NCBI RefSeq assembly: GCF_900116175.1
Contig: NZ_FPCH01000003.1
Span: forward strand, 744,001-808,000
Source: Hyphomicrobium facile
GTDB taxonomy: Bacteria; Pseudomonadota; Alphaproteobacteria; Rhizobiales; Hyphomicrobiaceae
Length of the DNA stretch: 64,000 bases
Direction: 5' to 3'
The notes under the pieces were generated by a model. The model was not told where the DNA came from. It did no database searches and saw only the letters and a list, made by a program, of their open reading frames with translations. Below are positions 8,962 to 17,458 of this stretch, in pieces (the stretch's first letter is position 1; each line of letters opens with the position of its first letter). Both the position numbers and the translations under genes were made by a program.

Positions 8962-9795
8962 TCAAGCGGCGGCGCGAACGCCGTAGGGCGGGAAGTGATA
9001 TCCGGCGGGACTTTCGGTGAAAATCTCGCAGCCGGTTTCGGTTACGCCGACCGTGTGCTCGAACTGCGCGGAAAGCTCGCGGTCACGCGTTACGGCGGTC
9101 CAACCGTCCGCCAGAATTTTCACGTGCGGCTTGCCGAGGTTGATCATTGGTTCGATCGTGAAGAGCATCCCAGGCTCAAGCACGGTGCCTTCGCCCGGCT
9201 CGCCGTAATGCAGGATGTTCGGGCGATCATGGAAAACGCGGCCGAGGCCGTGTCCGCAGAAGTCGCGGACGACGCTGCAGCGTTCGCCTTCGGCGAACCG
9301 CTGAATTGCAGCGCCGATGTCTCCCGTGGTGTTGCCCGGCTTCACAACGGCGATGCCGCGCATCAGGGATTCATACGTCACATGCATCAGGCGCTCGGCG
9401 CGGCGCGAGACATCGCCGATGGCATACATGCGGCTCGTGTCGCCGTGCCAGCCGTCGACGATCAGCGTGACGTCGATGTTGACGATATCGCCCGCCTTCA
9501 GCGGCTTGTCATTGGGCATGCCGTGGCAGACGACGTGATTGATCGACGTGCACGTGGCGTAGCGATAGCCGCGATAATTGAGCGTCGCGGGGATGGCGCC
9601 GTGGTCGAGCGCGAAGGAGAGCACCAGCTCATCGATCGTCGCGGTCGTGACGCCCGGCTGGACGATGGGAACGAGCATATCGAGAGCTTCGGCTGCGAGC
9701 TTTCCAGCTTTGCGCATCGCGGCGAACGCGTCGGGGCCGTGCAGCGGAATCTTGCCGTCTCGGCTGGCCGTTTTCGATACTTCGATGTTGGACAT
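8962..9795 (-). CDS. map: methionine aminopeptidase, type I
   Basis: Removes the initiator methionine from nascent proteins; 277 residues. The dinuclear metal site is visible: Asp residues in NIDVTLIVDGWHGDTSRMY, His in GHGLGRVFHDRPNIL, Glu in FTIEPMIN and Glu in SAQFEHTVGVTE. The ATG at 9795 is chosen over the ATG at 9810 because GGAGT stands just upstream. It begins the map-radC pair. Confidence 0.96.
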   Translation of the reverse strand: MSNIEVSKTASRDGKIPLHGPDAFAAMRKAGKLAAEALDMLVPIVQPGVTTATIDELVLSFALDHGAIPATLNYRGYRYATCTSINHVVCHGMPNDKPLKAGDIVNIDVTLIVDGWHGDTSRMYAIGDVSRRAERLMHVTYESLMRGIAVVKPGNTTGDIGAAIQRFAEGERCSVVRDFCGHGLGRVFHDRPNILHYGEPGEGTVLEPGMLFTIEPMINLGKPHVKILADGWTAVTRDRELSAQFEHTVGVTETGCEIFTESPAGYHFPPYGVRAAA

Positions 9796-9899
9796 ATGAC
9801 TCCACGCCACGTCGGACGGTGCTTACGCTTCTATATTTAGTGCGAAATGTTCGCCGGCAAAATACCTTGTGACACCCGGCGGCAATTCTAATGCAAAAA

Positions 9900-9922
9900 G
9901 CGCCGGAGAAATTCCCCGGCGC
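9900..9922 (-). terminator. rho-independent terminator of rplS
   Basis: On the minus strand GCGCCGG pairs with CCGGCGC around a 9-base loop and is followed by TTTTTGCAT. It lies 38 bases past the rplS stop at 9960. Confidence 0.85.
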
Positions 9923-9959
9923 CTTATAATTCGATAGCCACCATCAGCCGAGGCTGGGG

Positions 9960-10655
9960 TTAAGCCTTGGCTTCTTCAGCGGGGACTTCAGCGGCCGTCA
10001 GCTCAGCGAGAAGACGCTGTGCCTGTCCAACCCAGTCCTGCTTCTCGATCGCGCCCTTGAGGTTCAAGGTCTCGTCGATGTTGGCGATATCTTCGTCCGA
10101 AAGGTTGGCGATCTGCTCCACCTTGTAGCAGTTGAGCTGCTTCAGGCGGTTCTGCAGGTCGATATCGATGCCCTTGATCTGCGTCAGATCCTCGGCCTCG
10201 CCCTTCGGCTTCTTGAAGCCCTTCCAGGCAGCGTTCAGGCGGCGAGCGCGTGCGTCCGTACGTTCGAAAATACGGGCGGCTTTGCCGCGGCGGCCGCGGA
10301 GGTAATAAAGCTTGGCGCGGCGGACCTTGCCACGGCGCACGACTTCGATCTCGCCGATGTAGGGCGAATAGACCGGGAATACGCGTTCAACGCCTTCGCC
10401 GTAGGAAATCTTGCGGACGGTGAAGTTCTCGTTGATGCCGGCGCCCGAACGCGCGATCACGACGCCTTCGTATGCCTGAAAACGGACCGTCGCTTCTTTG
10501 ACGGCGCCTTTCTTCTTCTTGTCCTTGGGGTCATCGACGGTCTCGACAACCTTGACCATCACCTTGACGGTATCACCAGGACCGAATTCCGGGACGCCAC
10601 GCTTCGCGAGGACGGCGTCCATCTGCTCGCGCTCGAGCTGTTGGATAATGTTCAT
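9960..10655 (-). CDS. rplS: 50S ribosomal protein L19 with C-terminal helical extension
   Basis: Ribosomal protein L19, 231 residues against a usual 115-130. The core is clear: [57 protein letters not shown] and [20 protein letters not shown]. Two additions stand out. Residues about 41-55 are a Lys/Asp-rich insert, and residues about 155-216 form a helical domain ([20 protein letters not shown] ... [13 protein letters not shown]) like the helix-hairpin-helix tails on L21 in alphaproteobacteria. The start is MNIIQQ; upstream in-frame codons to 10745 do not look coding. trmD, its usual operon partner, lies 3 kb upstream on the same strand with other genes between. Confidence 0.95.
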   Translation of the reverse strand: MNIIQQLEREQMDAVLAKRGVPEFGPGDTVKVMVKVVETVDDPKDKKKKGAVKEATVRFQAYEGVVIARSGAGINENFTVRKISYGEGVERVFPVYSPYIGEIEVVRRGKVRRAKLYYLRGRRGKAARIFERTDARARRLNAAWKGFKKPKGEAEDLTQIKGIDIDLQNRLKQLNCYKVEQIANLSDEDIANIDETLNLKGAIEKQDWVGQAQRLLAELTAAEVPAEEAKA

Positions 10656-11073
10656 CTTATTGATTCCATTTCGTTTTTTGATGACGCAGAGGATCGACTT
10701 GGCGTCCATCAGGACCCGAGCCGGTCGTGCAGCCCTTAAGGGCAACCCGTTTGAGGGAATTGTTGTTGGCCGCGTGATAGCGGAAGAGGCTGGTTTTGTC
10801 GAGTGGGCCCAAGCCCATATCGCGGCCCTCAGCGCGGCTGCGTCAAAGGTTCAAGGCCTCCGCGTTCGGCCGGTGCGATTACGGAGATGGTAATCCAACT
10901 CATCTCAACGGTCGAGCGGCGTCCATGTCCATCTCAGAAATCACCTCCTCCTGCGTCAGCGCGACGCTGATTTTCGGGGTTCAAGCAGCGGAGCGGCCGA
11001 CTGCTTGGTTGGATTGCCACACTGCACCGAGCGTCGCTTCTGGGCAGCGGCCGAAAAGCGTCTGACTCTGTTA
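10656..11073. other. long intergenic/leader region upstream of rplS
   Basis: About 420 bases without a convincing gene. It holds the promoter and leader of rplS (minus strand) and the upstream region of the plus-strand gene at 11107. A perfect 12-base palindrome GCCCTTAAGGGC lies at 10732-10743. No known ribosomal leader motif was recognised. Confidence 0.5.
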
Positions 11074-11090
11074 TGATTCGCGTCGAATCA
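11074..11090. promoter_or_regulatory. inverted repeat overlapping a possible -10 box
   Basis: TGATTCG-CGT-CGAATCA is a perfect 7-bp inverted repeat with a 3-base spacer, 17 bases before the start at 11107. The adjoining TTATGAT (11071-11077) resembles a -10 hexamer, so the repeat would sit where a repressor blocks polymerase. No regulator is identified. Confidence 0.4.
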
Positions 11091-11106
11091 CACTCGGAGG
11101 CGCGGA

Positions 11107-11493
11107 ATGGCCGAATGTCCGCTCGTCATTATCAGGTGGCTCGACAGCAGGCAGCCGTGCGGCCAGTGGCGCTATCTCTCGACACTGCCCGATGTGCAGC
11201 CAGTGGAAGTCGCGAGCGTCGGTTGGCTCGTCAAGGATACGGCGGACGTCAAGGTCGTCTGCCAGAACGTCGGCGACCTCGAGCACCCTGAAAAAGCGCA
11301 AGCGAGCGGGATCATGACGATACCCACCCGCTGCGTCCTTTCGATCGAAAGGCTGACGGAAGACGAAAGCAGACCTAACGCTTCTGCTGACTTTGCGACT
11401 GTGGGTTCGACTGATTTTGTTGGTTCTGAGCGTTTTGCTGCGATTTCTGATGATCTGAAGATTGTGTCAGAACAGATGCGGCGAGCTCTTTAA
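11107..11493 (+). CDS. small conserved hypothetical protein
   Basis: 128 residues, function unknown. The first 85 residues (LVIIRWLDSRQPCGQWRYLS, VASVGWLVKD, IPTRCVLSIERL) resemble small hypothetical proteins of Hyphomicrobiales that I recall but cannot name. The start has GGAGG seven bases upstream. The last 40 codons overlap the minus-strand gene at 11375-11581 and look unlike the rest, so the original stop may have lain just after the ERL segment. A possible operator precedes it. Confidence 0.55.
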   Translation: MAECPLVIIRWLDSRQPCGQWRYLSTLPDVQPVEVASVGWLVKDTADVKVVCQNVGDLEHPEKAQASGIMTIPTRCVLSIERLTEDESRPNASADFATVGSTDFVGSERFAAISDDLKIVSEQMRRAL

Positions 11494-11581
11494 TTTCGTC
11501 GGCATTCAGCGACTGAGGGTTCTGCAGAGCCCTGGAGGCAATCGCACTCACGCGTGCAGATGTTTTCTCATTCTGTGCCAT
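11375..11581 (-). CDS. small hypothetical protein with Gln/Asn-rich tail
   Basis: 68 residues: MAQNEKTSARVSAIASRALQ, then SLNADEIKELAASVLTQ and a tail almost wholly of Q, N and S. The N-terminal half matches a small-protein type common in Hyphomicrobiales, often near phage-like or accessory genes; its function is unknown. An in-frame GTG four codons upstream (11593) is an alternative start. Its 3' end overlaps the convergent gene at 11107-11493 by 119 bases. Confidence 0.6.
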   Translation of the reverse strand: MAQNEKTSARVSAIASRALQNPQSLNADEIKELAASVLTQSSDHQKSQQNAQNQQNQSNPQSQSQQKR

Positions 11582-11799
11582 GTCGATACTCACTTTCTCT
11601 CAAATTGAGGAACGACTTTCTTGCACAGGCAACTGACCACGTCAGGTCTGGCGAGTCCCATTACGAGGGAAAGTTATCCACGGTTTAGTGCGTGTACGTC
11701 ATAAGTTCCCGGCCGCTGCCGACGCGCCATTTGCACAGCCCGGGCAATGGTTTGCTGGATCGATTGTGCGTGATCGGACGTTCGTTTCGCCAGACGGTC

Positions 11800-13485
11800 T
11801 TAGAAGCTGAGGCCCAAGGCGTTGCCGATCATGTCGCCGACGGTTGCGCTCTTCTTCGTCTTGGAAGTCGGGCCGTTCGGACCGTAATCGTTTTCGAGGT
11901 TCTGGCTACGAGCTGCGACGGCGGACGGGTCGAATGAAGGCTCCACGGGCGCCAAGTGATTGCGGCCCTTGTTGATCTTGTTCCATTGGCCATCGAGCGC
12001 TTGCGTAACGCGCTTCTCGTGACCGTAGACGTCGCGGAAGGTTTTCAGCTTGCCGTCTTCGCCAACCCACGCCGTGAAATAGACGAGGTGGATCGGTATT
12101 TCCTTCGTGATCGGGATCTCGTTGTTGAGCGGGCCCGACCGGTCGAGCTCAGCGATCTTGTCGGCGTCCCAGCCCTTGTCTTCATTGAGGATGAGCTCTG
12201 CCAACTGCATCGGCTTCCAGACCCGCAGACAGCCGTGGCTCAGCGTTCGCTGCGCCGGTTTGAACATCCACTTGTCGGGCGTGTCGTGCATGTAGATCGT
12301 GTGCTGACTTGGGAACGAGAACTTGACGCGGCCGAGCACGCTCTTCGGGCCGGGCGGCTGCACCACGTCATAGTTGCGGATGTCGGTCGTTGCCCAGTTG
12401 ATGCTGCGGTAGTCGACGGGGCGCTGGCCATCTTTGGTCACGATCTGCAGACCGTACTGGCGCATCATGCCGCCGCCGCGGATGAGGTTCGGCCAAAGCT
12501 CGTTGACCATGATGCTTTCGGGGACGCGCCACGCCGGGCGCAGTACGACGTATTTCAAGGGACGCGAGAATATCGTCGTCTGCTTGTCGAGGAGACCGAC
12601 GACGATCTTCTCCGAGCGGATGATTTCGCCGTCCTTGTAGACGTACTGCATGTACTCGGGGATGTTATTCAGGACGTAGAAATCGCCCATGTTGGTCCAC
12701 ATCCAGCGCCACATCTCCATGTTGGTGCGGATGCGCTTGGCGTCGGGGCTCAGCTTCCCGGGTTTGCCGTCCTTGGGCAGCATCGTCAGATAAACTTGGC
12801 GCAGTTTTTCGAATTGCGGCTGCTGCGGCTGAAGGCTGCGCAGGTAGGCGTCGGGCTCACGCGTCGCTGCGAGCGCTCCGATGACGATCTTGGGTTCGAT
12901 CCATTGCGGACGCCGGTCGAAGTTCGTCGTCAGCATTTCGGCGGGATCAGGAATGCGGCCGCCGCGCGCGTCGCGAGCATAGAGAAGCGCCGCTTTCGAA
13001 TATTCGATTTCGGCGTCGGCGAGCGAGTCCGTGTCGGTTGCGGACAGCGCACCTTCGTTGAGCGCCGGAAGCTTGAACCTCGCCGGATCGAGGCCGTACG
13101 CCCAGCCATTCTCGATTTCGGTCGCGAGCGTCTTGGCTTCAGGCTTCACGCCGGCCGCCGTTACCCAGAGCGCCTCTCCGTGGTGGGCCGCGTAGAAATC
13201 GATGAGCGCGGTTTGGTCCTTGCGGTCGCGGTCTTCCTCCGCTGCCGGGCCGCCGGCGAGTTTGCTGCGCACGGCCATCAGAACGGCGTCGTCGTGCACT
13301 TCCGGGGTCTGGACTTCGGACGCGGCGGCAGGCTCGGTAACAGCGGTCGACGGCGGTGCTGCGGCTGCGGGCGGTGAAACGTCTTCTGCAAATGCCGGAT
13401 ATGCAACCAGCGTTCCGGCGATCAGCATTCCGCCGAGAATCGTCCGGCGCGGCAGACTAAGCAGAAGGTTCTTGAAACTCTTCAT
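11800..13485 (-). CDS. L,D-transpeptidase (YcbB/LdtD-type)
   Basis: Periplasmic peptidoglycan cross-linking enzyme of 561 residues. An N-terminal signal or anchor (hydrophobic residues about 15-33, ending AYPAFA) is followed by a Pro/Ala-rich linker, a scaffold region with peptidoglycan-binding-like helices (GWAYGLDPARFKLPAL), and the YkuD catalytic domain. The active site reads SHGCLRVWKP, with nucleophile Cys419. The YcbB class makes 3-3 cross-links between diaminopimelate residues. It lies between trmD and rplS on the same strand, breaking a normally tight operon. A second, different YkuD protein lies 1.4 kb away. Confidence 0.92.
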   Translation of the reverse strand: MKSFKNLLLSLPRRTILGGMLIAGTLVAYPAFAEDVSPPAAAAPPSTAVTEPAAASEVQTPEVHDDAVLMAVRSKLAGGPAAEEDRDRKDQTALIDFYAAHHGEALWVTAAGVKPEAKTLATEIENGWAYGLDPARFKLPALNEGALSATDTDSLADAEIEYSKAALLYARDARGGRIPDPAEMLTTNFDRRPQWIEPKIVIGALAATREPDAYLRSLQPQQPQFEKLRQVYLTMLPKDGKPGKLSPDAKRIRTNMEMWRWMWTNMGDFYVLNNIPEYMQYVYKDGEIIRSEKIVVGLLDKQTTIFSRPLKYVVLRPAWRVPESIMVNELWPNLIRGGGMMRQYGLQIVTKDGQRPVDYRSINWATTDIRNYDVVQPPGPKSVLGRVKFSFPSQHTIYMHDTPDKWMFKPAQRTLSHGCLRVWKPMQLAELILNEDKGWDADKIAELDRSGPLNNEIPITKEIPIHLVYFTAWVGEDGKLKTFRDVYGHEKRVTQALDGQWNKINKGRNHLAPVEPSFDPSAVAARSQNLENDYGPNGPTSKTKKSATVGDMIGNALGLSF

Positions 13486-13619
13486 CCCCGTCTCTCAATT
13501 GGCAACGCGCACGTGGCCGGAAGCCCTATTCGCGATATGCCATGAGGCCGCCGCGAATCTTCTCCCCGCGTATTTGCCCAAGAAATCCTGGCCATGCAAA
13601 GGCGAAGCGCCTTGCGATG

Positions 13620-14348
13620 TCACTTTGAGGTTCGGGTGGTACGCAAGAGATCGGGGCGACGGCCGGCCGTCAGCTGCTCGCTCTGGCGCCGACGCCACTC
13701 CGCAACTTTCTTGTGGTCGCCCGAGAGGAGAATATCCGGGATGGAGAGGCCCTCCCAATCACGCGGTTTCGTGTATTGCGGGTATTCGAGGAGGCCCGTT
13801 TCGAAGCTTTCGCTCGCGAGGCTTTCGGCGGCGCCGAGGACGCCGGGCAGAAGCCGGACGCAGGCTTCGATGAGGACCATCGCGGCCAGCTCGCCGCCTG
13901 CGAGCACATAATCGCCGATCGAAATTTCCTTCAGGCCTCTGGCATCGATAACGCGTTGATCGATGCCTTCGAAGCGGCCGGCGAGCAAGGTCACGCCCGG
14001 TCCTTCGGAAAGATCTCGCGCCAAACTCTGCGTCAGTGGCGTGCCGCGCGGCGAGAGATAGATGAGCGGGGCATCTGGTGAGATGGATTTCGCATGATCG
14101 AGCGCGGGGCCGAGAACGTCGGCGCGCAGCACCATGCCCGCCCCGCCGCCTGCGGGCGTGTCGTCCACCTGGCGGTGACGGCCGAGGCCGAAGTCGCGGA
14201 TCTGCAATGTATCGAGGGACCAGATGTTCGCTGCACGGGCTTGGCCGAGGAGTGAGACATCAAGCGGTCCCGGAAACATCTCCGGGAACAATGTCAGGAC
14301 GAGTGCCTGCCATGCCGGCCGTCCATCATTGGCGGGAAAGTGAGGCAT
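13620..14348 (-). CDS. trmD: tRNA (guanine-N1-)-methyltransferase
   Basis: Methylates G37 of tRNAs using SAM; 242 residues, a normal length. The SPOUT trefoil-knot marks are present: LTLFPEMFPGPL at the start, RDFGLGRHRQVDDTPAGGGA, LSPRGTPLTQ, and the SAM loop SIGDYVLAGGELA. The ending VAEWRRRQSEQLTAGRRPDL is family-typical. The usual rpsP-rimM-trmD-rplS operon is not intact: no rpsP or rimM is found upstream, and rplS is 3 kb downstream. Confidence 0.97.
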   Translation of the reverse strand: MPHFPANDGRPAWQALVLTLFPEMFPGPLDVSLLGQARAANIWSLDTLQIRDFGLGRHRQVDDTPAGGGAGMVLRADVLGPALDHAKSISPDAPLIYLSPRGTPLTQSLARDLSEGPGVTLLAGRFEGIDQRVIDARGLKEISIGDYVLAGGELAAMVLIEACVRLLPGVLGAAESLASESFETGLLEYPQYTKPRDWEGLSIPDILLSGDHKKVAEWRRRQSEQLTAGRRPDLLRTTRTSK

Positions 14349-14370
14349 GGCGCGTTATCTCACGATTCAG

Positions 14371-14398
14371 GTCATCCCGGATGTTTCTCCGGGATGAC
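14371..14398. terminator. strong hairpin downstream of the DUF1330 gene
   Basis: Perfect 11-bp stem GTCATCCCGGA / TCCGGGATGAC with loop TGTTTC. It lies between the DUF1330 stop (14424) and the trmD start (14348), both minus strand, and probably separates the two transcripts. There is no clear U-tract. Confidence 0.6.
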
Positions 14399-14423
14399 AA
14401 GTGCAGCTGGTCGCGGACGGTAA

Positions 14424-14711
14424 TCAGACGCCTTCGACGATCGTCATGTCGAGCGTGCCCGCGCCCTGGCGAAGCACCTTCGCTTCCGCATATTCGGGCG
14501 ACGTCGCATAGCTGCGGGCGTGCTCGTAGCTCGGAAACTCGAGGATGACGTTGCGCGGCGTTCCGTTGCCTTCAACGATTTCGCTCTTGCCGCCGCGTGC
14601 GATCGGCTTGCCTTCATACTTTTCGAGCGCGATTTTCGATTTCGCCACGTACTCAGCCCATTTCTCGGGGTTCGTGATTGTGGCGTGGGCGATGACGTAT
14701 CCCTTCGGCAT
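14424..14711 (-). CDS. DUF1330 domain protein
   Basis: 95-residue ferredoxin-like-fold (dimeric alpha-beta barrel) protein of the DUF1330 family; no reaction is known. Family marks are GYVIAHATITNPEKWAEY near the start, ARGGKSEIVEGNGTPRNVIL and FPSYEHARSYATSPEYAEA. I start it at MPKGYVIAH (14711), preceded by AGGAAAGAGA; the frame continues 30 codons upstream without conserved sequence. Confidence 0.85.
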   Translation of the reverse strand: MPKGYVIAHATITNPEKWAEYVAKSKIALEKYEGKPIARGGKSEIVEGNGTPRNVILEFPSYEHARSYATSPEYAEAKVLRQGAGTLDMTIVEGV

Positions 14712-14857
14712 TGCAATCTCTTTCCTAGAAGTTTTGGGGCCTTGAAGTCGGGCGCTGTTGTCTGGCGAGGAGCCATAGCCGGAGCGGCACCGTTTCGGCA
14801 ACTGGACTCATGAATGGGGGGCCGGAGATCGGGAGCCGGGCGGCGAAGCCGAAGCCG

Positions 14858-15880
14858 TCAGCGCTTCACGATGGGCTGTAAGGCGCCGAGCGCCGCGTCG
14901 CTTTCGTTTTGGGAGGGTTTGCCGGGCCGCGTGCTCGGGGTGTTGCCGCCGGTACCCCACGCGAACATCGCGCCCGAGATCGGTGATGTCCAGCCGAAGC
15001 TTGCCTCGGCCGACTTCAGTTTGGGGCCTTGGGCTTCGAGGCGCGGATCGGCTTTGACGAGACGCTTTGACGACCGCGGCGACAGCGGCGCAATGCGCTT
15101 CCCAATGACAGCCGGGCAGTCGGCATAGGGATCGTTGCCGACGGGCGTCAGGGCATTGACGACGTAGCGCTTGCCGCACATTCCAATCTTTGGCGGTTCA
15201 CGGGTTCGCGCGAAATCGTCGAAGGCTTCCCGTAGAGGCTTCCAAGTGTCCCGCGCCTCGTTTCCGGCATGGCGCTTCATGTTTTCGGCCGTCATGCGGA
15301 ACGGGAAAACATGGATCGGAATGCTGGGTTCGCCCGCGTTCAACGCATCGCGCACGAACGCATAGATTTCTTCGATGTATTTGTCGGACATCGCGAAGCA
15401 GCCGACGCTTCGGCAATCGCCGTGCACCATGATGTAGTTGCCGGTGCGGCCGAGCGCGCGATCGAGGGCGTTCGGATAGCCGATGTTGAAAGCGAGATGG
15501 TATTTGCTGTCCGGCTTCAGCCCTTCAGGCGTTACGCGGTAGAAGCCTTCGGGCGACATGCTATCGCCCATCACGCGTTTGGGTCCGAGCGTGCCGCCCC
15601 AGTTGCAGACGGGGAATGTTTTGACGAGGGCATAGCGGCCGTTCGGGCGGGCCTTCCACACCTCGAGTTCCGATTCCTCCTTGAAGACGCGGATATAGAC
15701 CGGCGCTTCCGGCACGATCTCTTTCATGATGAGGGCGGCTTCAATTGCCGAGGGCAGCGGCTTCTCGGCTGCAACTTCATCGGCGCGCGCATGGCTCTGC
15801 ATCGCGGCCGATCCGGCGACAACGACCATTGCGGCAAGCAACAGGGCTTGCTTGGTCAAATGCCAACGCCAACGCATCAC
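14858..15880 (-). CDS. L,D-transpeptidase of the YafK/LdtF type
   Basis: Periplasmic YkuD-fold protein, 340 residues. A signal peptide (about residues 10-33, ending SHARA) precedes the domain. Catalytic residues lie in MVHGDCRSVGCFAM: His153 and Cys161, and KRVMGDSMSPEGFY is typical of the YafK group. In E. coli, the YafK group (LdtF/DpaA) acts on the lipoprotein-peptidoglycan link or stimulates other transpeptidases. The C-terminal 90 residues are longer than in E. coli and low in complexity. The role here is inference. Confidence 0.88.
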   Translation of the reverse strand: MMRWRWHLTKQALLLAAMVVVAGSAAMQSHARADEVAAEKPLPSAIEAALIMKEIVPEAPVYIRVFKEESELEVWKARPNGRYALVKTFPVCNWGGTLGPKRVMGDSMSPEGFYRVTPEGLKPDSKYHLAFNIGYPNALDRALGRTGNYIMVHGDCRSVGCFAMSDKYIEEIYAFVRDALNAGEPSIPIHVFPFRMTAENMKRHAGNEARDTWKPLREAFDDFARTREPPKIGMCGKRYVVNALTPVGNDPYADCPAVIGKRIAPLSPRSSKRLVKADPRLEAQGPKLKSAEASFGWTSPISGAMFAWGTGGNTPSTRPGKPSQNESDAALGALQPIVKR

Positions 15881-16036
15881 GCTTTAAAAAACCCCGCCTA
15901 CTCTTACCCGTGGGCCGCCTCAGCTAATCCCCTGGACGGTTAAGGCTGGGTAAACCCGGAGTATGGGCTCGGCGTGGTCAGAGATGGGCGATGCTGTGGC
16001 AAGGCCATGATAGGCCAGAAGAATTAGGCGAGATGC

Positions 16037-16738
16037 TTAAGCCCCGGCGATATGCGCGAGGAACGTGTCGGCAGCCGCCTTCGGGTCGCGCGCGGCGTTG
16101 ATCGGACGGCCGACGACGAGGTGGTTGGCGCCAAAACGAAGCGCTTCTTCGGGCGTGGTGATACGGCTCTGATCGCCGGTCTCGGCGCCCGGCAGCCGAA
16201 TGCCCGGGGTGACGATCAGGAACTTCGGACCAGTTTCGGCGCGGACGGCGGCGGCTTCCTGCCCTGAGGCGATCACACCGTCGAAGCCCGCGTTCTCCGC
16301 CATGCGTGCACGTCCGACGACCAAGCCGCCCGGCGTTGCCGCGATGCCCTGCTCGTCGAGGTCGGATTGATCGAGGTTCGTCAGCACGGTGACGGCGAGC
16401 AGCTTCAGATCCGAGGCCCCACGTCCGCGGACGGCCGCCGTCATCGTCTTCGTATCGTGTCCGTGCACCGTGATGAAATCGACGCCGAGCTTCGCCGCGG
16501 CGGCGACGGCGTGCTCGACCGTATTGCCGATGTCGAGAAACTTCAGGTCGAGAAAGACGCGCTTGCCTTCACGCTTCAATTCCTGAGCCAGCGCCAGTCC
16601 GTCGGCGAACAGAAGCTCAAGCCCGATCTTGTAGAAACTGACGGTGTCACCGAGGCGATCGACCAGGGCGCGCGCCTCGTCATAGGTCGGCAGGTCGAGA
16701 GCGACGATAAGTTTGTCCCGGGTGGCGCGATCGATCAT
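16037..16738 (-). CDS. pyrF: orotidine-5'-phosphate decarboxylase
   Basis: Final step of UMP synthesis, decarboxylating OMP; 233 residues, a TIM barrel of normal length. The catalytic D-x-K-x-x-D array is visible as FLDLKFLDIGNT with Asp64, Lys66 and Asp69. The substrate strand IVALDLPTYDEARALV opens the protein, and FLIVTPGIRLPGAETGDQSR and HLVVGRPINAARDP close the phosphate site. It follows the FMN reductase gene by 8 bases on the same strand, so the two are probably co-transcribed. Confidence 0.97.
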   Translation of the reverse strand: MIDRATRDKLIVALDLPTYDEARALVDRLGDTVSFYKIGLELLFADGLALAQELKREGKRVFLDLKFLDIGNTVEHAVAAAAKLGVDFITVHGHDTKTMTAAVRGRGASDLKLLAVTVLTNLDQSDLDEQGIAATPGGLVVGRARMAENAGFDGVIASGQEAAAVRAETGPKFLIVTPGIRLPGAETGDQSRITTPEEALRFGANHLVVGRPINAARDPKAAADTFLAHIAGA

Positions 16739-16746
16739 TTTTCTGC

Positions 16747-17346
16747 TCAGCCGTGAAGCACGCGGGCGGCGCGTGCGAGTTTCTGGATGACCGACTTCAG
16801 CTGTTCGGTCTGGTCCTTGTTCTTCAAGTGGCCGTTGTCGTCGAAGGCTTCGCGCGCCCGGGGCAGGGCGAACTGTTCAGGGAGCACCAGGGCTCCGGTC
16901 CCGAGTTCGAGCACGGCGCGGATTTGGATGAGACCGCGAAGGCCGCCGAGACCGCCTCCCGAAGCCGACGCAAGCGCGAAGACGCGTGTCCGGAAGACTT
17001 CGAGCGGCGCTTCTCCGTCGTCGCGGATGTGGCTGATCCAGTCGATGGTGTTCTTGAGGAGCGGCGAGAACGAGGCGTTGTACTCGGGGCTGACGATGAA
17101 AATGCCGGTATGGGCCTTCATCAAATTCTTGAGCTTGTGAGCGTTCTCGGGCTGGCCTTCTTCCGCTTCAAGATCGCCGTGATAGATCGGCATCGGATAG
17201 TCGGCGAGGTCGGCGAACGTCGAGGGGATGCTGTTGGCATCGGCAATCATGGCGCCGAGCTTCGCCAACCGCTTGTTGAACGAGCCCTGACGGGCGCTGC
17301 CCGCGAAGAAAAGCAGACGCGGATCAGATGAGTTGGCGGCTGTCAT
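16747..17346 (-). CDS. NADPH-dependent FMN reductase family protein
   Basis: Flavodoxin-fold oxidoreductase of 199 residues. FMN-binding GSARQGSFNKRLA lies near the N-terminus (about 16-29), and SPEYNASFSPLLKNTIDWIS marks the NADPH_FMN_red family. Relatives reduce FMN, quinones or chromate; the physiological substrate is unknown. It is probably co-transcribed with pyrF, 8 bases downstream. Confidence 0.88.
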   Translation of the reverse strand: MTAANSSDPRLLFFAGSARQGSFNKRLAKLGAMIADANSIPSTFADLADYPMPIYHGDLEAEEGQPENAHKLKNLMKAHTGIFIVSPEYNASFSPLLKNTIDWISHIRDDGEAPLEVFRTRVFALASASGGGLGGLRGLIQIRAVLELGTGALVLPEQFALPRAREAFDDNGHLKNKDQTEQLKSVIQKLARAARVLHG

Positions 17347-17458
17347 GGGATTCGCGCGTCAGGGGTCACAAGAGAGGTTTCTGAGGCTGGACCCTAGCGG
17401 CTTTCAAACCTTTGGCAAGGATCGGCCGGCGGCCTCGCCGGCGCTTCCGGACAATCGA

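Noticed and set aside
11956-13377. A 473-codon open frame opposite the L,D-transpeptidase
   Set aside because: Shadow frame; the minus-strand protein has a signal peptide and an active-site motif, while this has none.
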